Assembly: GCA_009192285.1 (NCBI GenBank)
Contig: WBVU01000017.1
Coordinates: forward strand, 434,001 to 498,000
From: Morchella semilibera
Lineage: Eukaryota; Ascomycota; Pezizomycetes; Pezizales; Morchellaceae
Length of the DNA: 64,000 nucleotides
Direction: 5' to 3'
The translations under genes were made by a program, and so were the position numbers. The notes under the pieces are model-generated. The model was not told the DNA's origin. It made no database searches and worked only from the letters and a program-made list of their open reading frames with translations. Position 1 is the stretch's first letter, and each line of letters starts with the position of its first letter. This document shows positions 34,270-45,079 of this stretch, in pieces.

Positions 34270-34503
34270 CCTGTGCTCTTGTGCCTTTGCCCTTGCCTTT
34301 GTCTTTACCGTTACCTATGCTTGTGCCCGCCCGGTGTTACCTCTCTCTTCGTCGGTCTCCTCGTCGTGCAGACTGTGTTCCTCGAGCCCTTCTGCGTCAT
34401 CATTGTCATCTTCTACTTTGCGTCAGGTTACTCCGTTACATAACCGCTCTAACAAAGACAGGAGTGGTTTTTAAGTGGACAGACAAGACAAAGAAAGCAT
34501 TTC

Positions 34504-35575
34504 TATCATGTTATGGAACGTACGTGGTGAGATTGCGGGAAAAAGGATTAGTCAGAGGTTTTCTATGATGTTCTACGAGGTTCTGTTGCCGTGATTCTAT
34601 GAGTCACTGTTGTGCATGTATTTCTAATAGAGGGATTTCCTTAGGATTCTATGGGTTTCTATGGTATGAGTCAGCGAAGGGATTTTTGGGCTATATATAG
34701 GAAGTTCTTTCCCTCGCTTGTAGGGTTTCTCTTTCTTTCCTTTCTTCTTCACGCAACTTTCCTATCAACTAGGCAATACAAGCTTCGGGACTTCAAGTGC
34801 CCTTCTTTAAATCTGTGACGGAGTAACCCGACGCAAAGAAGAAGATGACAATGATGACGCAGAGGGACTCGAGGAGCACAGTCTTCTCGACGAGGAGGCT
34901 GATGAAGACAGGGGCAACACCGGGCAGGCACAATCTCAAGCACCGGCGAAGACAAAGGCAAGAGTAAGGGCACAGAGCAGGAAGACTGAGGACCGAATGG
35001 ACCTCAACGGGAACGATGATAGGTACTATGAGTTTCCTCTTGTCAGAGGACCGAGTCTTTGGTACGAGAGGCTATGGCTTAGAAATAGGATTAGATTCCT
35101 ATATACCGAGATAACAGGAAGACGAGACAGAGAGAAAAGAAAGAAAGAACTAAGGAAAACATCTATCCCCGCTATTTAACACACCTCCTTCCCTAGTCCG
35201 TTATGACTCACACTCTTACTCATAGAACCTCATAGAAACCTGTTACTACCACACCCCGTAATCCTCCCCACCATCTCCGCTATTCCACATTACCAATCCA
35301 TCACGCCATCGAACCTTCCAGAACCTAATGACGACAGCCTCCACCTCGTATTCCCCGCTCTCGCTTAACATTACCCTAACAATCACAACCGTATATCTCC
35401 TACCGAACTATCGGGACAAATGCCAAGACGCCGGGACAAAACCCTGCTCCGCTCCCCGTTCCTAGTAATTCAATAATCTTCGCTCCGCTCCTGTTTCCTG
35501 TTTGACCTCGCTCCGCTCTACCTGGGTGTTATACCTTGGCAAGTCTCGACCCCGCCTACGCTTTGTTCCGTGATA
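34504..35575 (+). mobile_element. GD solo LTR, TSD ATTTC, carrying a GA LTR
   Basis: TATCATG ... CCGTGATA, flanked by ATTTC at 34499-34503 and 35576-35580. It is split by the inverted GA LTR 34814-35438. Net length is about 440 bp. Confidence 0.88.
34814..35438 (-). mobile_element. GA solo LTR, TSD AAATC/AAACC
   Basis: TGTGACGG ... CCGGGACA, 625 bp. The flanking 5-mers differ at one base. Confidence 0.85.
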
Positions 35576-36354
35576 ATTTCAAGATTTTAAGATTGCATTT
35601 ACCTCCGCTCCGATATTCAGATATTTTGATCCCAATCAAGAAACTATAGTAGAAGCAGATGCCTCCCATTACGTCTATGCTGTCATTATGTCACAACGGG
35701 ATAATTAAGGAATACTATACCCTGTTGCCTTCTTCTCCAAGAAACATATCACAACAAAATGCAACCACGAGATATACGATAAGAGGTTATTCGCAATTAT
35801 TCGCGAGTTTAAAGAGTGGCGATATTTCTTAGAGACGGCTATATATCCTATCAGGGTCCTAATTGATGATTGGAACCTTGAATATTTTATGTCAATGATG
35901 CTTTTAAACTGACGTCAGACTACTTGGTCAGAATTTTGACTACGCTTCGACTATGTTATTCAGTTTAGACCAGGGAAATAAGGAGGAAAGCCAGATGTTT
36001 TAATCAGTTGATCAGTGGATCTGCCTAAGGAGAGAGATGAATGACTTGTATATCCGTACAAAACCGTATTGAAGAGAAAAAATTTGAATACTAAGCTAAG
36101 TTTGTTGGCGCATTCTTTGGCAAATGAACCCGATGAAGGAACGCCTACTATCCAAGAGTTATTTTTAACAGCTTACCAAGAAGATAATTTCCCGAATAAG
36201 ATTTTTACTATGTTGAAAGACAGAACGAAGCAATCAAAACAAATTTCGTTTGCCGAATGGACAGACAACGAAGACGGATTCCTTCTATATGGACCCAAAC
36301 TCTTTGTACCAGAATACGAAGAGTTACAACTTAGACTTCTTCAAGAATACCATG
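35576..36354 (+). pseudogene. Element G RNase H and linker, degenerate
   Basis: EADASHYVYAVIMSQRDN, a broken [15 protein letters not shown] and NLEYFMSMM are followed by an intact stretch (36069-36354, LKRKNLNTKLSLLAHSLANEPDEG ...). Several TGA/TAG/TAA stops are present. Confidence 0.8.
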
Positions 36355-36879
36355 TATCACGGAGCGAAGCGAAGGCGAGGGCGTGAGGTGCCAAGGTACA
36401 CAACCAAGGCGGAGCTGGACTAAGTGAATAGGCACGGGACTTGGGCACGAGAAGGAGTGGGTTTCGGGGACGAGGAACAGGGCGAGGCGGGGGTTACGAG
36501 GCGAGGACCATAGGGGTTTCCTCCTACCTTCAGAAGGCTAGGAGCGGGAAAGACGGAGGGGTAACTAGAGATCCTAAAGCTTTGTATTGGTTAAAGGATA
36601 AGAAGGTTGCGTGAAGAGGAAAGAGAAGAAGCTATCTACAAGCGAGAGCAAGACCCATATATATATCACACCGCCCGACCCGATGACTAACCCGAGTATC
36701 CCTGTACAGAACTTCATAGAACCTCCCAAGACCCCTTTTTCCGAACCCGACCTTATCCCCTATACCCGAAACCCTATTTCCGAACCGAACCCCTACTACC
36801 GAAACCCAAAGAACATAAGAGAATCCCTGACTAATCCCTCTTCCCGCAACACCACTAGACTGCGCTCCACGCCGTGATA
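36355..36879 (-). mobile_element. GD solo LTR, TSD CCATG
   Basis: TATCACGGAGC ... CCGTGATA, 525 bp, flanked by CCATG at 36350-36354 and 36880-36884. It lies within the QEYH codons of element G. Confidence 0.92.
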
Positions 36880-37017
36880 CCATGATAAACCATCAGCAGG
36901 TTACCCTGGTAGAACAAAGGCCCTTCAATTTCTCAGTCACGAATATTTTTTGCCAAATATGGGAAGATACACCGACCGCTATATCAGCAAACTCACCTTG
37001 TGACTGCAGTCTCTCAA

Positions 37018-37654
37018 CATCAGCAAGTATCACGGCGTAGAGCTCAGTTGAGTGTTGTTGCGGGAAGAGGGATTAGTCAGGGATTCTCTTATGTTCTTTG
37101 GGTTTCGGTATCAGGGGTTTGGTTCGGAAATAGGGTTTCGGGTATAAGGGATAAGGCCGGGGTCGGACATAGGAGTCTTGGGAGGTTCTATGGGGTTCTG
37201 TACAGGGTTACTTGGGTTAGTCATCGGGTCGGGTGGTGGGATATATATAGGGAGCGTGTCCTCGCTTGTAGATAGCTTTTTTCCTTTCCTCTTCACGCAA
37301 CCTTCCTGTCAATTAAGTCAAGACTTCGGGCCTTCGAGCCAACCCCTTTAGTTTCCGTTTCGCCGCGTGTTCTGTAAATTAATACGACTTCGCTCCGCCT
37401 CGCCTCGCCTCTGTCTCCTCTTCGATTTACTCTACTCCCCTGCCCTGCCCTACCACACCCCGCTTCGATTTGGTGTTATACCTTGGCACGTTCCGACCCT
37501 GTCCTCGCCTCGCTCCGTGATAGCAAGACTTCATTTGTCTCCTGATGTCTCCTTAGCCTCAGGAGACTCAAAAAATATCCAGGAGTTTCAGGAGACTCTC
37601 ATGAGACCCGGGAGACTGCTGGGAGACTCTAGTCACAAGTTGAGTTTGCTGATG
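37018..37654 (-). mobile_element. 137-bp-family element nested in another copy, AA duplication, itself split by a GD LTR
   Basis: CATCAGCAAG at 37018-37027, then the GD LTR, then GCAAGACTTC ... TTGCTGATG ending at 37654. AA flanks at 37016-37017 and 37655-37656. Net length without the LTR and its duplication is about 137 bp. Confidence 0.87.
37028..37522 (+). mobile_element. GD solo LTR in a CATCAGCAA element, TSD GCAAG
   Basis: TATCACGGCG ... CCGTGATA, 495 bp, flanked by GCAAG at 37023-37027 and 37523-37527. Confidence 0.93.
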
Positions 37655-37759
37655 AACAGTCTCCTGGGTCTCCTGAGAGTATCCTGAGACCCTTGGATAT
37701 TTTTTGAGTCTCCTGACACTCAGGAGACATCAGGAAACAAATGAAGTCTTACTGATGTA

Positions 37760-38147
37760 TGTTATGAACTGTCATCATGATAACTGTCGGAGGAGTAAAG
37801 CAAATCGCAATGCTCCTCAAGCAGCTTTCCGCTCTCTCTCAGTTCCCGAAGCATTCTGGACGGATGCCTCTATGTACTTCGTCACAGGATTACCCCTTAG
37901 CGATGGCCATAATGCAATTCTCTTCCTTGTTGGCCACTTCACTAGAATATTCCATGCACTGAGGAGTCAGGAGCAATAGATGTTGCCCGAATATATTTAG
38001 AGAACATCTGGAAACTACATGGTCTTCCAGAAAAGATAGTTTCAGACCACGGTACCTAATTCACCTTCTACTTTTGGAAATCACTCTGCAAACGCCTTGA
38101 GATGTCGTCCCGTTACTTCACTGCTTTTCATTCACAGACTGACAGCC
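37760..38147 (+). pseudogene. Element G integrase, zinc-binding and catalytic core part
   Basis: VMNCHHDNCRRSKANRNAPQ is the degenerate zinc pair, YFVTGLP the first catalytic region and KIVSDHGT the second, ending at FHSQTDS where a GA LTR enters. Confidence 0.78.
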
Positions 38148-38784
38148 TGTAAAGGAGTAACCCGACGCCATGTGACAGATGACAATGATGACACAGAAGG
38201 GCTCAAGGAGTACAGCAAGTACAGCGATGACACTGACGAGGACGAGAACAGAGCCAGCTGGGTGCAAGCATAGGCACCGGCAAAGGCAAAGGCAATGACA
38301 GACGCAGAGGATGCAGTACAGAGGAGAGAAAGCGCGGACCAGGCAAGAACCCAGGCAAGGGTCAAAGGGACTATAGGAGTGCCTCCTGCAAAGGCAAGTT
38401 TGGAGAGGAGAAACTATAACTATAAATAGGAGTATATTCCTATCTACTGAAATAATAGAAAGACAAAACAGAAAGAAAAGAAAGAAAGAACTAAAGAAAA
38501 AGTCTTCCCACACCTTTTAACACTCTCCTCCACCAGTCCACTATGACTCATACCTTCATCTATAGAATCTCATAGAAATCTATCGTAGCAACACCTCGTA
38601 TTCCTCCCCACCATCCTTTCTAAACATATGACAAATCCATCAGACCATAGAATCCCATAGAACCTAATAAAGTCACCTCCACTTTACTGCATCCCCTCCT
38701 CGCTTAATATTCCTTCATTAGTTACATCAGTGCTTTGACCTTCGACAACTGAGCCCTCGGGATCAATGCCAGAACACCGGGACA
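38148..38784 (-). mobile_element. GA solo LTR, TSD CAGCC/CTGCC
   Basis: TGTAAAGGAG ... CCGGGACA, 637 bp. The flanking 5-mers differ at one base. Integrase resumes at 38785. Confidence 0.85.
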
Positions 38785-39485
38785 CTGCCAGACTGCAAGG
38801 ATCAATGCCATTTTGGAACAATATCTTCGAAGCTATTTAGACTATCAACAGGACAACTGGGCTACCTATCTCCCTATAGAGAAATTCGCTACTAATAATC
38901 ATATTTCTGAATCTACAAAACTCTCCCCCTTTGAAGCAAACTATTGATGACACCCTCACATGAATTTCGACCCCTGCGACATGGTACTACTATTAACGAA
39001 GATCAAGCTAATCCCATTGCAAGAGATAAGTCAGAAGTGTTTGACCTACTTCGAGCGGATATGTTTAGAGCTCAACAGATCCAGGAAGAAATGGCGAATC
39101 TGAGTCGTACACCGGCACCTCATTATGCACTTGGGGATAAAGTATGTCTAACAATCAGGAATTTACTCACCAAAAGGCCCTTGAAAAAGCTGGATTGGAA
39201 GCAAATCGGACCTTACCCTATCTTTCGCATTGTCAGCCCTTACGCCTACAAGTTTAATTTGCCCCCGTCAATGTAAGTTCATCAAATGTTCCACGTTTCG
39301 TTACTCTCGCCTGCCAACCACGATACAATCTCAGGACAACTACAACCACCCCTCCCCAAGTTGAGATCGAGGGTGAACAGGAGTGGGAAGTTGATGCTAT
39401 TTTGGATTTTCAGAAACGACGTGGAAGGCTAGAGTAGTATCTCGTTTGGTATATCGGTTACGATGAGTTATTATAGGAATCCTGC
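38785..39485 (+). pseudogene. Element G integrase C-terminus and chromodomain
   Basis: ARINAILEQYLRSYLDYQQDNW carries the catalytic Glu. The GPY module (WKQIGPYPIFRIVSPYAY) and a chromodomain (EQEWEVDAILDFQKRRGR, YLVWYIGYDEL) follow. The chromodomain is cut by the GE LTR at 39486. Confidence 0.8.
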
Positions 39486-39845
39486 CTTCATTTATATACT
39501 AAGTCCAGAGGATTGGGAGAATTGGCAGGGCTGGGATTACTGTACGCTAGGAGATAAGAATGAGTTAAAATAGGTTCTATGGGTTTCTGTTACGTGAAGG
39601 AGTGAGTCATAGTTGAAGTTACGTGAAGGTATGAGTCAGGCTTGGCGACGGAGTAATGGATATATAAGGAAGGCAACGGCGCCTACTCCTGTACTTTCTT
39701 TCCTTTCCTTTTCTCTTCACACAACGTCTTCGGTATCTATCTACCAATATATTTCATAGTCTTTACCTCACTAGTGGCTATTGTTGTCCCTCTATCCCAA
39801 TACTTCCCTTATATTTCCTCTGTCCAGGAAGTATCGTTGTTACTA

Positions 39846-39982
39846 CATCAGCAAGACTTCATTTGTCTCCTGATGTCTCCTGAGTCTCAGGAGACTCAAA
39901 AAATATCCGGGGGTCTCAGGAGACTCTCAGGAGACCTGGGAGACTGTTGGGAGACTCCAGTCACAAGTTGAGTTTGCTGATG
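39846..39982 (-). mobile_element. 137-bp CATCAGCAA element, TA duplication
   Basis: TA at 39844-39845 and 39983-39984. The adjacent GA LTR later inserted right at its edge: the GA duplication GTACC starts with the last base of this element. Confidence 0.9.
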
Positions 39983-39986
39983 TACC

Positions 39987-40619
39987 TGTCCCGGCGTCTT
40001 GGCATCTGTTCCGATAGTTCGGTAGGCAATGTATGGTTGTGGTTGTTAGGGTAATGTTAAGCGAGAGTGGGGAGCGCGAGGTGGAGGTTGTCGTCATGGA
40101 GTTCTGGGAGATTCGATGGCGTGATGGATTGGTAATGTAGAATAGCGGAGATGGTGGGGAGGATTACGAGGTGTGGTAGCGACGGGTTTCTATGGAATTC
40201 TATAAGCGAAAGTGTAAGTCATAGCGGACTAGTGGAGGAGGTGTGTTAAATAGTGGGGATAGATGTTTTCCTTAGTTCTTTCTTTCTTTTCTCTCTGTCT
40301 CGTCTTCCTGTTATCTCGGTACATAGGAATCTACTCCTGTTTCCAAGCCATAGCCTCTTGTACCAAAGACTCGATTCTCTGACAAGAGGAAACTCATAGT
40401 ACTCCTCATAGTTCTCGTTGAGGTCCATTCGGTCCTCACTCTCCCTGCTCTGTGCTCTTGTGCCCTTGCTTTTGCCTTTGCCTTTGCCTGTGCCTGTGCT
40501 TGTGCCTGGCCGGTGTCGCCTCTGTCTTCGTTAGTTCCCTCGTCGCGTAGACTGTGCTCTTCGAGTCCTTCTGCGTCTTCATTGTCATCTTCTTCTTTGC
40601 GTCGGGTTACTCTGTCACA
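39987..40619 (+). mobile_element. GA solo LTR, TSD GTACC
   Basis: TGTCCCGG ... GTCACA, 633 bp, flanked by GTACC at 39982-39986 and 40620-40624. Confidence 0.94.
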
Positions 40620-40669
40620 GTACCCCGCACCCTGCAGAACGAAGCTATACCCCTAATGCCCCCTTGAGA

Positions 40670-40772
40670 CCTGCGGTGAATTAGATGACTCACCTGAGTT
40701 GATTAAAGATTTTTATGAATGATATCCACGCAAGCCTAAGAGGACTTAGGCCTCATAGGGGGACCTAATATC
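40670..40772 (+). pseudogene. Element G pol end and purine tract
   Basis: It resumes the chromodomain end (LIKDFYE, YPRKPKRT) and ends with AGGGGGACC just before the 3' LTR. Confidence 0.7.
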
Positions 40773-41274
40773 TATAACGGCTTAGAACAAGGTTTGGCGA
40801 TGTTGCGGGAAGCGGAGTTAGTTAGGGATTCTTTTATGTTCTATGGGTTTCAGTTATGTGGGTTTGGTTTGGGGTTACAGTTCGGGAATAGGGAATAAGG
40901 TATGGGTTCAGTATTAAGGGTCTTGAGATTTTATGAGGTTCTGTACAGAGTTTTGTAGATGAGTCATCGGGTAGAAGTCGGTGGTTCATAAATAGGCTTC
41001 GCCCTCGCTTGTAGATAGTTTCTTTCCTTTCCTCTTCACGCAATCTTCTTGTCCTTTAAGTCAATATATTCTTTAGGACTCTTAGTCACCACCAAGAGAT
41101 TTCTTCTATCCCTTGAAGGACAGAAGAACACTCATAGTCTCTGCCTCGTCTATAGTCCTCTTGTCCTTACGTACTCCGCCCCTCGTTTCATCTTGCCCCA
41201 CCTCGCTTCGTTCTGCTAAACCTTGTTTCTGTAACTTGGCAAAATTAGTTTCACTTCGCTCCGACTCTGTGATA
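40773..41274 (+). mobile_element. 3' LTR of element G (GD)
   Basis: TATAACGG ... TGTGATA, 502 bp, diverged from the younger GD LTRs, directly after the polypurine tract. Confidence 0.8.
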
Positions 41275-41430
41275 CAATCCTCCCCGCAATTGAACCTCAT
41301 AGAATCTAATGATGACACTATCACCTCACTCCATTCCCTCTTCGGGTAATATAACCCCATCTGTTACAAGAGCGCTACCACTACTGAACTATCAGGACCA
41401 GTGCCAAGACGCCAGAATAATATCATTAAT
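41275..41430 (-). mobile_element. GA-like LTR fragment
   Basis: Ends in GCCAAGACGCCAGAATA, the inverted start of a GA LTR. Only the U3 terminal 150 bp are present. Confidence 0.7.
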
Positions 41431-42677
41431 ATCGTTCTCAGTCAGGTAATCTCATTCCTCTGATGAAGGCGTTTGGGGCCTTCAGGTTGGCCCAGCTACA
41501 ATTGCCGGAGGCCTATGAATTACCGCACAAAATTTTAAGGGTTTTGCCTCTGTGGCCCTGAGCCAACCTTCCAGCTCTTGAGAGTTTCCGATCAACATGT
41601 ATTCCAGATCTGGGGAATAAGCTGCTTGCCTCTGAGGTGCTGAATTGGACATTGCCCCGTAGAAGACTTGAACAGCCTTCTTAGGGTCCCCTGGAGCGGG
41701 TGGTGCGACTCGTTTCAGCGCAAGGGCTGCTAAATCATACATAGACATCACTTCAATAATGCCGGTAAATGACATCAGCGACGCAATCCCATACCAATCA
41801 TATGGATGGTACGTATCACTTGGGATAGTAGTGGCTTTTTCTGTGTCAATAACACGTACGGATATTGCAGACCTGGAAGGTATTCCTAATGTCTTCCAAG
41901 ACTTGATTACTATCTTGTAATAATTTTCGCTATCCACTACACCTTCCAAAGCTTCGTCATGTAATTTGTCTATTCTTTTGCTCTTCTGTGATAAATCTAT
42001 GATGAGATGTGCTAGGGCTGCTTGGATCTTTATCGTTTAGATGGTTAGTCAAAACTGAAATATAAAAGTAACCGTATCTGTGCATCTGCGCTGTATTGAA
42101 CACGCTGAATGTTTATTCCAGCACTTGGTAACCCAGTGTAACACGCTGGGACAATCACAACCTCAATATCAGGATAAACATTAGTGGCGTTCAACACAGA
42201 ACAAATACCAAGTACGGTTAGTTCTATATTTGAAATTGGACTGACCGGCTAAGGGATAGAGTCCTCTGAAGGCTTTTCTACTCACTTGAGCTGCAAAAAT
42301 CGTGAGGGCTTTGTGGTTCATGACATATTCGCACAAATGATTGAATAAAGAATCGCCCGAGCTGGATTCCTTCACCCAGGTTATCCTTGTCATCTCATCG
42401 GCGAGCTCTTTACGTATGTTCCAGCGTCTTAGCATCGATCCTGAGGGTTCAGTAGTCGTCAGGCTGTTGTTACTAATAAAAGAATGTTAAGCGAGGGAGG
42501 GATGTGACATGGGGAGGGTATTATCATTGGATGCTACTGTATTCTATAGCATGATGGATTTGTAATATATTTAGAGAAGATGATGGGGAGGAAGACGAGG
42601 TGTGGTTGCAATAGATTTCTATGGAGTTCTACGGATGAAGGCATGAGTCATAGTGGACTGGCGGAAGAGGATGTTAA

Positions 42678-43643
42678 TGTGACAGAGTAACCCGACGCAA
42701 AGAAGAAGATGACAATGATGACGCAGAAGGACCCGAGGAGCACAGCCTAGACGATGAGGAGACCGACGAATACAAAGGTAACACTAGGCAGGTACAAGCA
42801 CAGGCACCGGTGAAGGCAAAGGCAAGGGCACAAGGGCGTAGAGCAGGGGAAGTGAGGACCAGATGGACCTCAACAAGAACGATGAGAGATGCTATGGGTT
42901 TCCTCATGTCAGAGGATCGAGGATTTGATACGAGAGGCTATGACTTTAGAAATAGGAGTAGATTCCTATGTACCGAGATAACAGAAAGACGAGACAGAGA
43001 GGAAAGAAAGAAAGAACTAAAGAAAACATCTAACTCCGCTATTTAACACCACTCCTCCACCAGTCCGCTATGACTCAAACATCAGTTCATGGAAACCCAC
43101 AGAAACTCATCGTATCCACACCTCGTATTCCTCTCCACCATCTCCGTTATTTATATTACAAATCCATCATGCCATCGAACCTCCCAGATCCTAATGACGA
43201 CAACCTTCCTCAGCACACCCCCCTACTCGCTTGGCCATTCCTAAACAATCACAATAGCGCTTCGACTACCGAACCCTCGGGACCAATGCCAAGACGCCGG
43301 GACAATACATCAGTTCATAGAAGCCCACAGAAATCCGTCGCATTCATACCTCGTATTCCTCTCCACCATCTCCATCAGCAAGATTATACATGTCTCAGGA
43401 GATTATTTGGGTCTCAGGAGACTCAGGAGACTGTCAGGAGACTGGGGAGACTCCAGTCACAAATGGTAAAGCTTGCTGATGTCTGCTATTTGCATTACAA
43501 ATCCATCACGCCATCGAACCTCCTAGAACCCAATGACGACACCCTCCCTTTAGCAAACCCTTGCCTCGCTTAACTCTTCCTAAACAATCACAATAGCCCT
43601 ACGACTACCAAGCTCTCGGGACCGATGACAAGACGCCGGGATA
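42678..43643 (-). mobile_element. GA solo LTR with internal tandem duplication, TSD GTTAA
   Basis: TGTGACAG ... CCGGGATA, flanked by GTTAA at 42673-42677 and 43644-43648. The U3-end segment from CATCAGTTCAT to GCCGGGACA (about 43079-43308) is repeated in tandem from about 43316 to the end, and the second copy contains a 109-bp element. Confidence 0.87.
43373..43481 (-). mobile_element. 109-bp short-subfamily CATCAGCAA element, TC duplication
   Basis: CATCAGCAAG ... TTGCTGATG with TC at 43371-43372 and 43482-43483. The interior differs from the 137-bp form (ATTATTTGGGTCTC; GTAAAGCTTGCTGATG end), as in the copy at 46072. Confidence 0.88.
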
Positions 43644-43705
43644 GTTAAATAGCACGGGAAGACTTTTTCTTTAGTTCTTTCTTTCTTTTCTCTCTGTTTC
43701 GTCTT

Positions 43706-43842
43706 CATCAGTAAACTCAATTTATGACTGGAGTCTCTCAACAATCTCCCTGGTGTCCTGAGAGTCTCCTGAGACTCCTTGATATTTTTTGAGTTTCCTG
43801 AGGCTCAGGAGACACCAGGAGACAAATGAAGTCTTGCTGATG
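43706..43842 (+). mobile_element. 137-bp CATCAGCAA element, TT duplication
   Basis: CATCAGTAA ... TTGCTGATG, with TT at 43704-43705 and 43843-43844. The host LTR reads CGTCTT/CTTGTTAT on either side. Confidence 0.9.
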
Positions 43843-44062
43843 TTCTTGTTATATCGGTACATAGGAATATACTTCTATTCTTAAACCATAGTTCCTCGCA
43901 CCCAAGACCTTGTCTTTTTTAGAAGAAATTCATAGTACCTCTCATCGTTCTCATTGAGGTCACTCCCCCTGACCTGCGTCCTTTTGCCTCAGCCTTTGCC
44001 TTTGCCTTTGCCGGTGCCCATGCTTGTGCCTGCCCGGTGTTGTCTCTATCTTCGTCGGTGTT

Positions 44063-44198
44063 CATCAGCAAACTCAACTTATGACTGGAGTCTCCCAACA
44101 GTCTCCCAGGTCTCCCGAGAGTCCCCTGAGACCCCTGGATATTTTTGAGTATCCTGAGATTCAGGAGACATCAGGAGAAGAATGAAGTCTTGCTGATG
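44063..44198 (+). mobile_element. 136-bp CATCAGCAA element, TT duplication
   Basis: TT at 44061-44062 and 44199-44200. One T is missing from the central T-run. Confidence 0.9.
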
Positions 44199-44740
44199 TT
44201 CTCGTTGTACTGGCTATGCTCCTTGAGTTCTTCTACGTCATCATTGTCATCTTCTACATTACGTCGGGTTACTCTGTCACAGCATAGAGCCTTATAGATG
44301 CCATCTTTATCTAAGTGCAAGACTCTCCGGTAGTCGTATATAGTCTGGCAAATGTACTTGTCGGGCTGTTTGTATCGTGGTGCCATTTCAGGGGCCTCCT
44401 TGGACATTTGGACCCGTTTCCTGATTTGTGGGTCTAACTTGAAGGGTATGGAATATCGAGAATTAGGGGTAGGTGTCATTGAGGAGGCATTAGGGGCCAT
44501 CGATAAGCCCTTGAGAGTCCTAGATACTGAAGGCCTGAATCCTAGAGGACGTAGAACGGTGCTTTTCGCAGGCTCCTCAGATATTCCCTTCTTTTCTTTT
44601 TGGGCGCTCCAGGGTATCTCTTCCTCTGATTCCATCTCTATGTAAAATCCAATACTACTACCAGAGGCTGAATCAAGGCTAGAGTTCGAGCTCTCAATAT
44701 CAATGTACTGCCCGGGAATTAATAGTCCGACCTCATATTT

Positions 44741-45079
44741 TTTGATCCGTTCTTATCATTATGGGAGGATATGCGGCTTTGTTTTTGCCTTTGTTTAGGA
44801 GTTGCTGGGGTGTTGTCGGGGGTCTTTGGTGAAGGGTGTGGTTTGGATGCCGGCTTATAGAAAGACGAAAAAAAGCCTCATGTATATATGTTAATTGTTT
44901 GAATATAGAGTAATAGAGAGGATAAGATACCATCTTATATCATGTAGTATTAACTCTTGAAGGCTTCGAGAGACTTGAAGATAGTATAGTAAGCTTGAGC
45001 CAATGTATCGATCCTAGGAATAGCTAGAGAGAGAAGTATGAGAATAGGAGAATGCGGGGTATCTTCGATCAAACTTCAC
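44741..45079. other. Upstream side of the unknown gene
   Basis: It may contain a 5' exon of the minus-strand gene (Pro/Lys-rich frame at about 44760-44850). Otherwise no feature is recognised. Confidence 0.4.

Larger units (their letters stand above)
6078..34440 (+). mobile_element. Element C: old GA-like Ty3/gypsy chromovirus carrying many nested insertions
   Basis: A degenerate GA-like element, interrupted by solo LTRs, small 137-bp elements and the complete element B. Its pieces are LTR 6078-6752, gag remnants 6753-7010 and 7415-7920, pol 7950-10671, integrase pieces 11414-11755 and 12733-12836, the pol end and chromodomain 31581-32041, and 3' LTR 32042-34440. The LTR begins TGTCCCAGC and ends CCGTTACA. 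The flanks are ATTAA on the left and TAACC on the right, which do not match, so the original target site is not preserved. On the right it abuts RT sequence of element G. The reading frames contain many stops and frameshifts. Confidence 0.85.
32042..34440 (+). mobile_element. 3' LTR of element C, inflated by four insertions
   Basis: It begins TGTCCCAGCG and ends CCGTTACA. Inside are a GD solo LTR (32143-32645), a GA solo LTR (32800-33433), a 137-bp element (33469-33605) and a GB solo LTR (33800-34269). Without them it is about 690 bp. Confidence 0.88.
36982..37757 (+). mobile_element. 137-bp-family element (outer) interrupted by a second copy and a GD LTR, TA duplication
   Basis: Outer ends TATCAGCAA (first base mutated) and TTACTGATG, with TA at 36980-36981 and 37758-37759. 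It splits element G between DRY and VMNCHHDNCRRSK, which rejoin once it is removed. Confidence 0.87.
39486..40669 (+). mobile_element. GE solo LTR, TSD CCTGC, carrying a small element and a GA LTR
   Basis: CTTCATTTATAC ... CCTTGAGA, flanked by CCTGC at 39481-39485 and 40670-40674. Confidence 0.85.
34441..41274 (+). mobile_element. Element G: old GD Ty3/gypsy chromovirus, 5' part missing
   Basis: The coding sequence starts abruptly at the RT end (LTKTGVVFKW...TKKAF) right after the element C LTR, and runs through RNase H, integrase and chromodomain to a GD 3' LTR at 40773-41274. It is interrupted by GD, GA and GE LTRs and small elements. Neither gag, protease nor a 5' LTR is in place. Confidence 0.8.
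42417..44281 (+). mobile_element. GA-like solo LTR in the unknown gene, carrying an inverted GA LTR and two small elements
   Basis: TGTTCCAGCG ... GTCACA. Flanks ACGTA/GCATA differ only by transitions. Inside: 42678-43643 (inverted LTR), 43706-43842 and 44063-44198 (137-bp family). Confidence 0.82.
41482..44740 (-). pseudogene. Host-like gene of unknown function, split by nested LTRs
   Basis: I do not recognise the family. Minus-strand coding pieces: 44740-44287 (acidic start IESSNSSLDSAS, then Pro/Ser-rich sequence and DYRRVLHLDKDGIYKAL), 42416-about 42285 (RKELADEMTRITWVKESSSG, YVMNHKALTIFAAQ), about 42215-42070 (NVYPDIEVVIVPACYTG) and about 42010-41482 (AALAHLIIDLSQK ... HRPPAIVAGPT, stop). 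Likely introns lie near 42285-42220 and 42068-42022. An LTR at 42417-44281 separates KAL from RKEL. Removing it with one copy of its duplication (TATGC/TACGT, minus strand) rejoins the frame as KALRKEL. Apart from the insertion the coding pieces look intact. The 5' end is uncertain: an upstream Pro-rich stretch (KPHPSPKTPDNTPATPK, about 44760-44850) is in another frame. Confidence 0.6.

Noticed and set aside
39486-40669. Single large unknown insertion in the element G chromodomain
   Set aside because: It resolves into a GE LTR (TSD CCTGC) with a 137-bp element and a GA LTR (TSD GTACC) inside.
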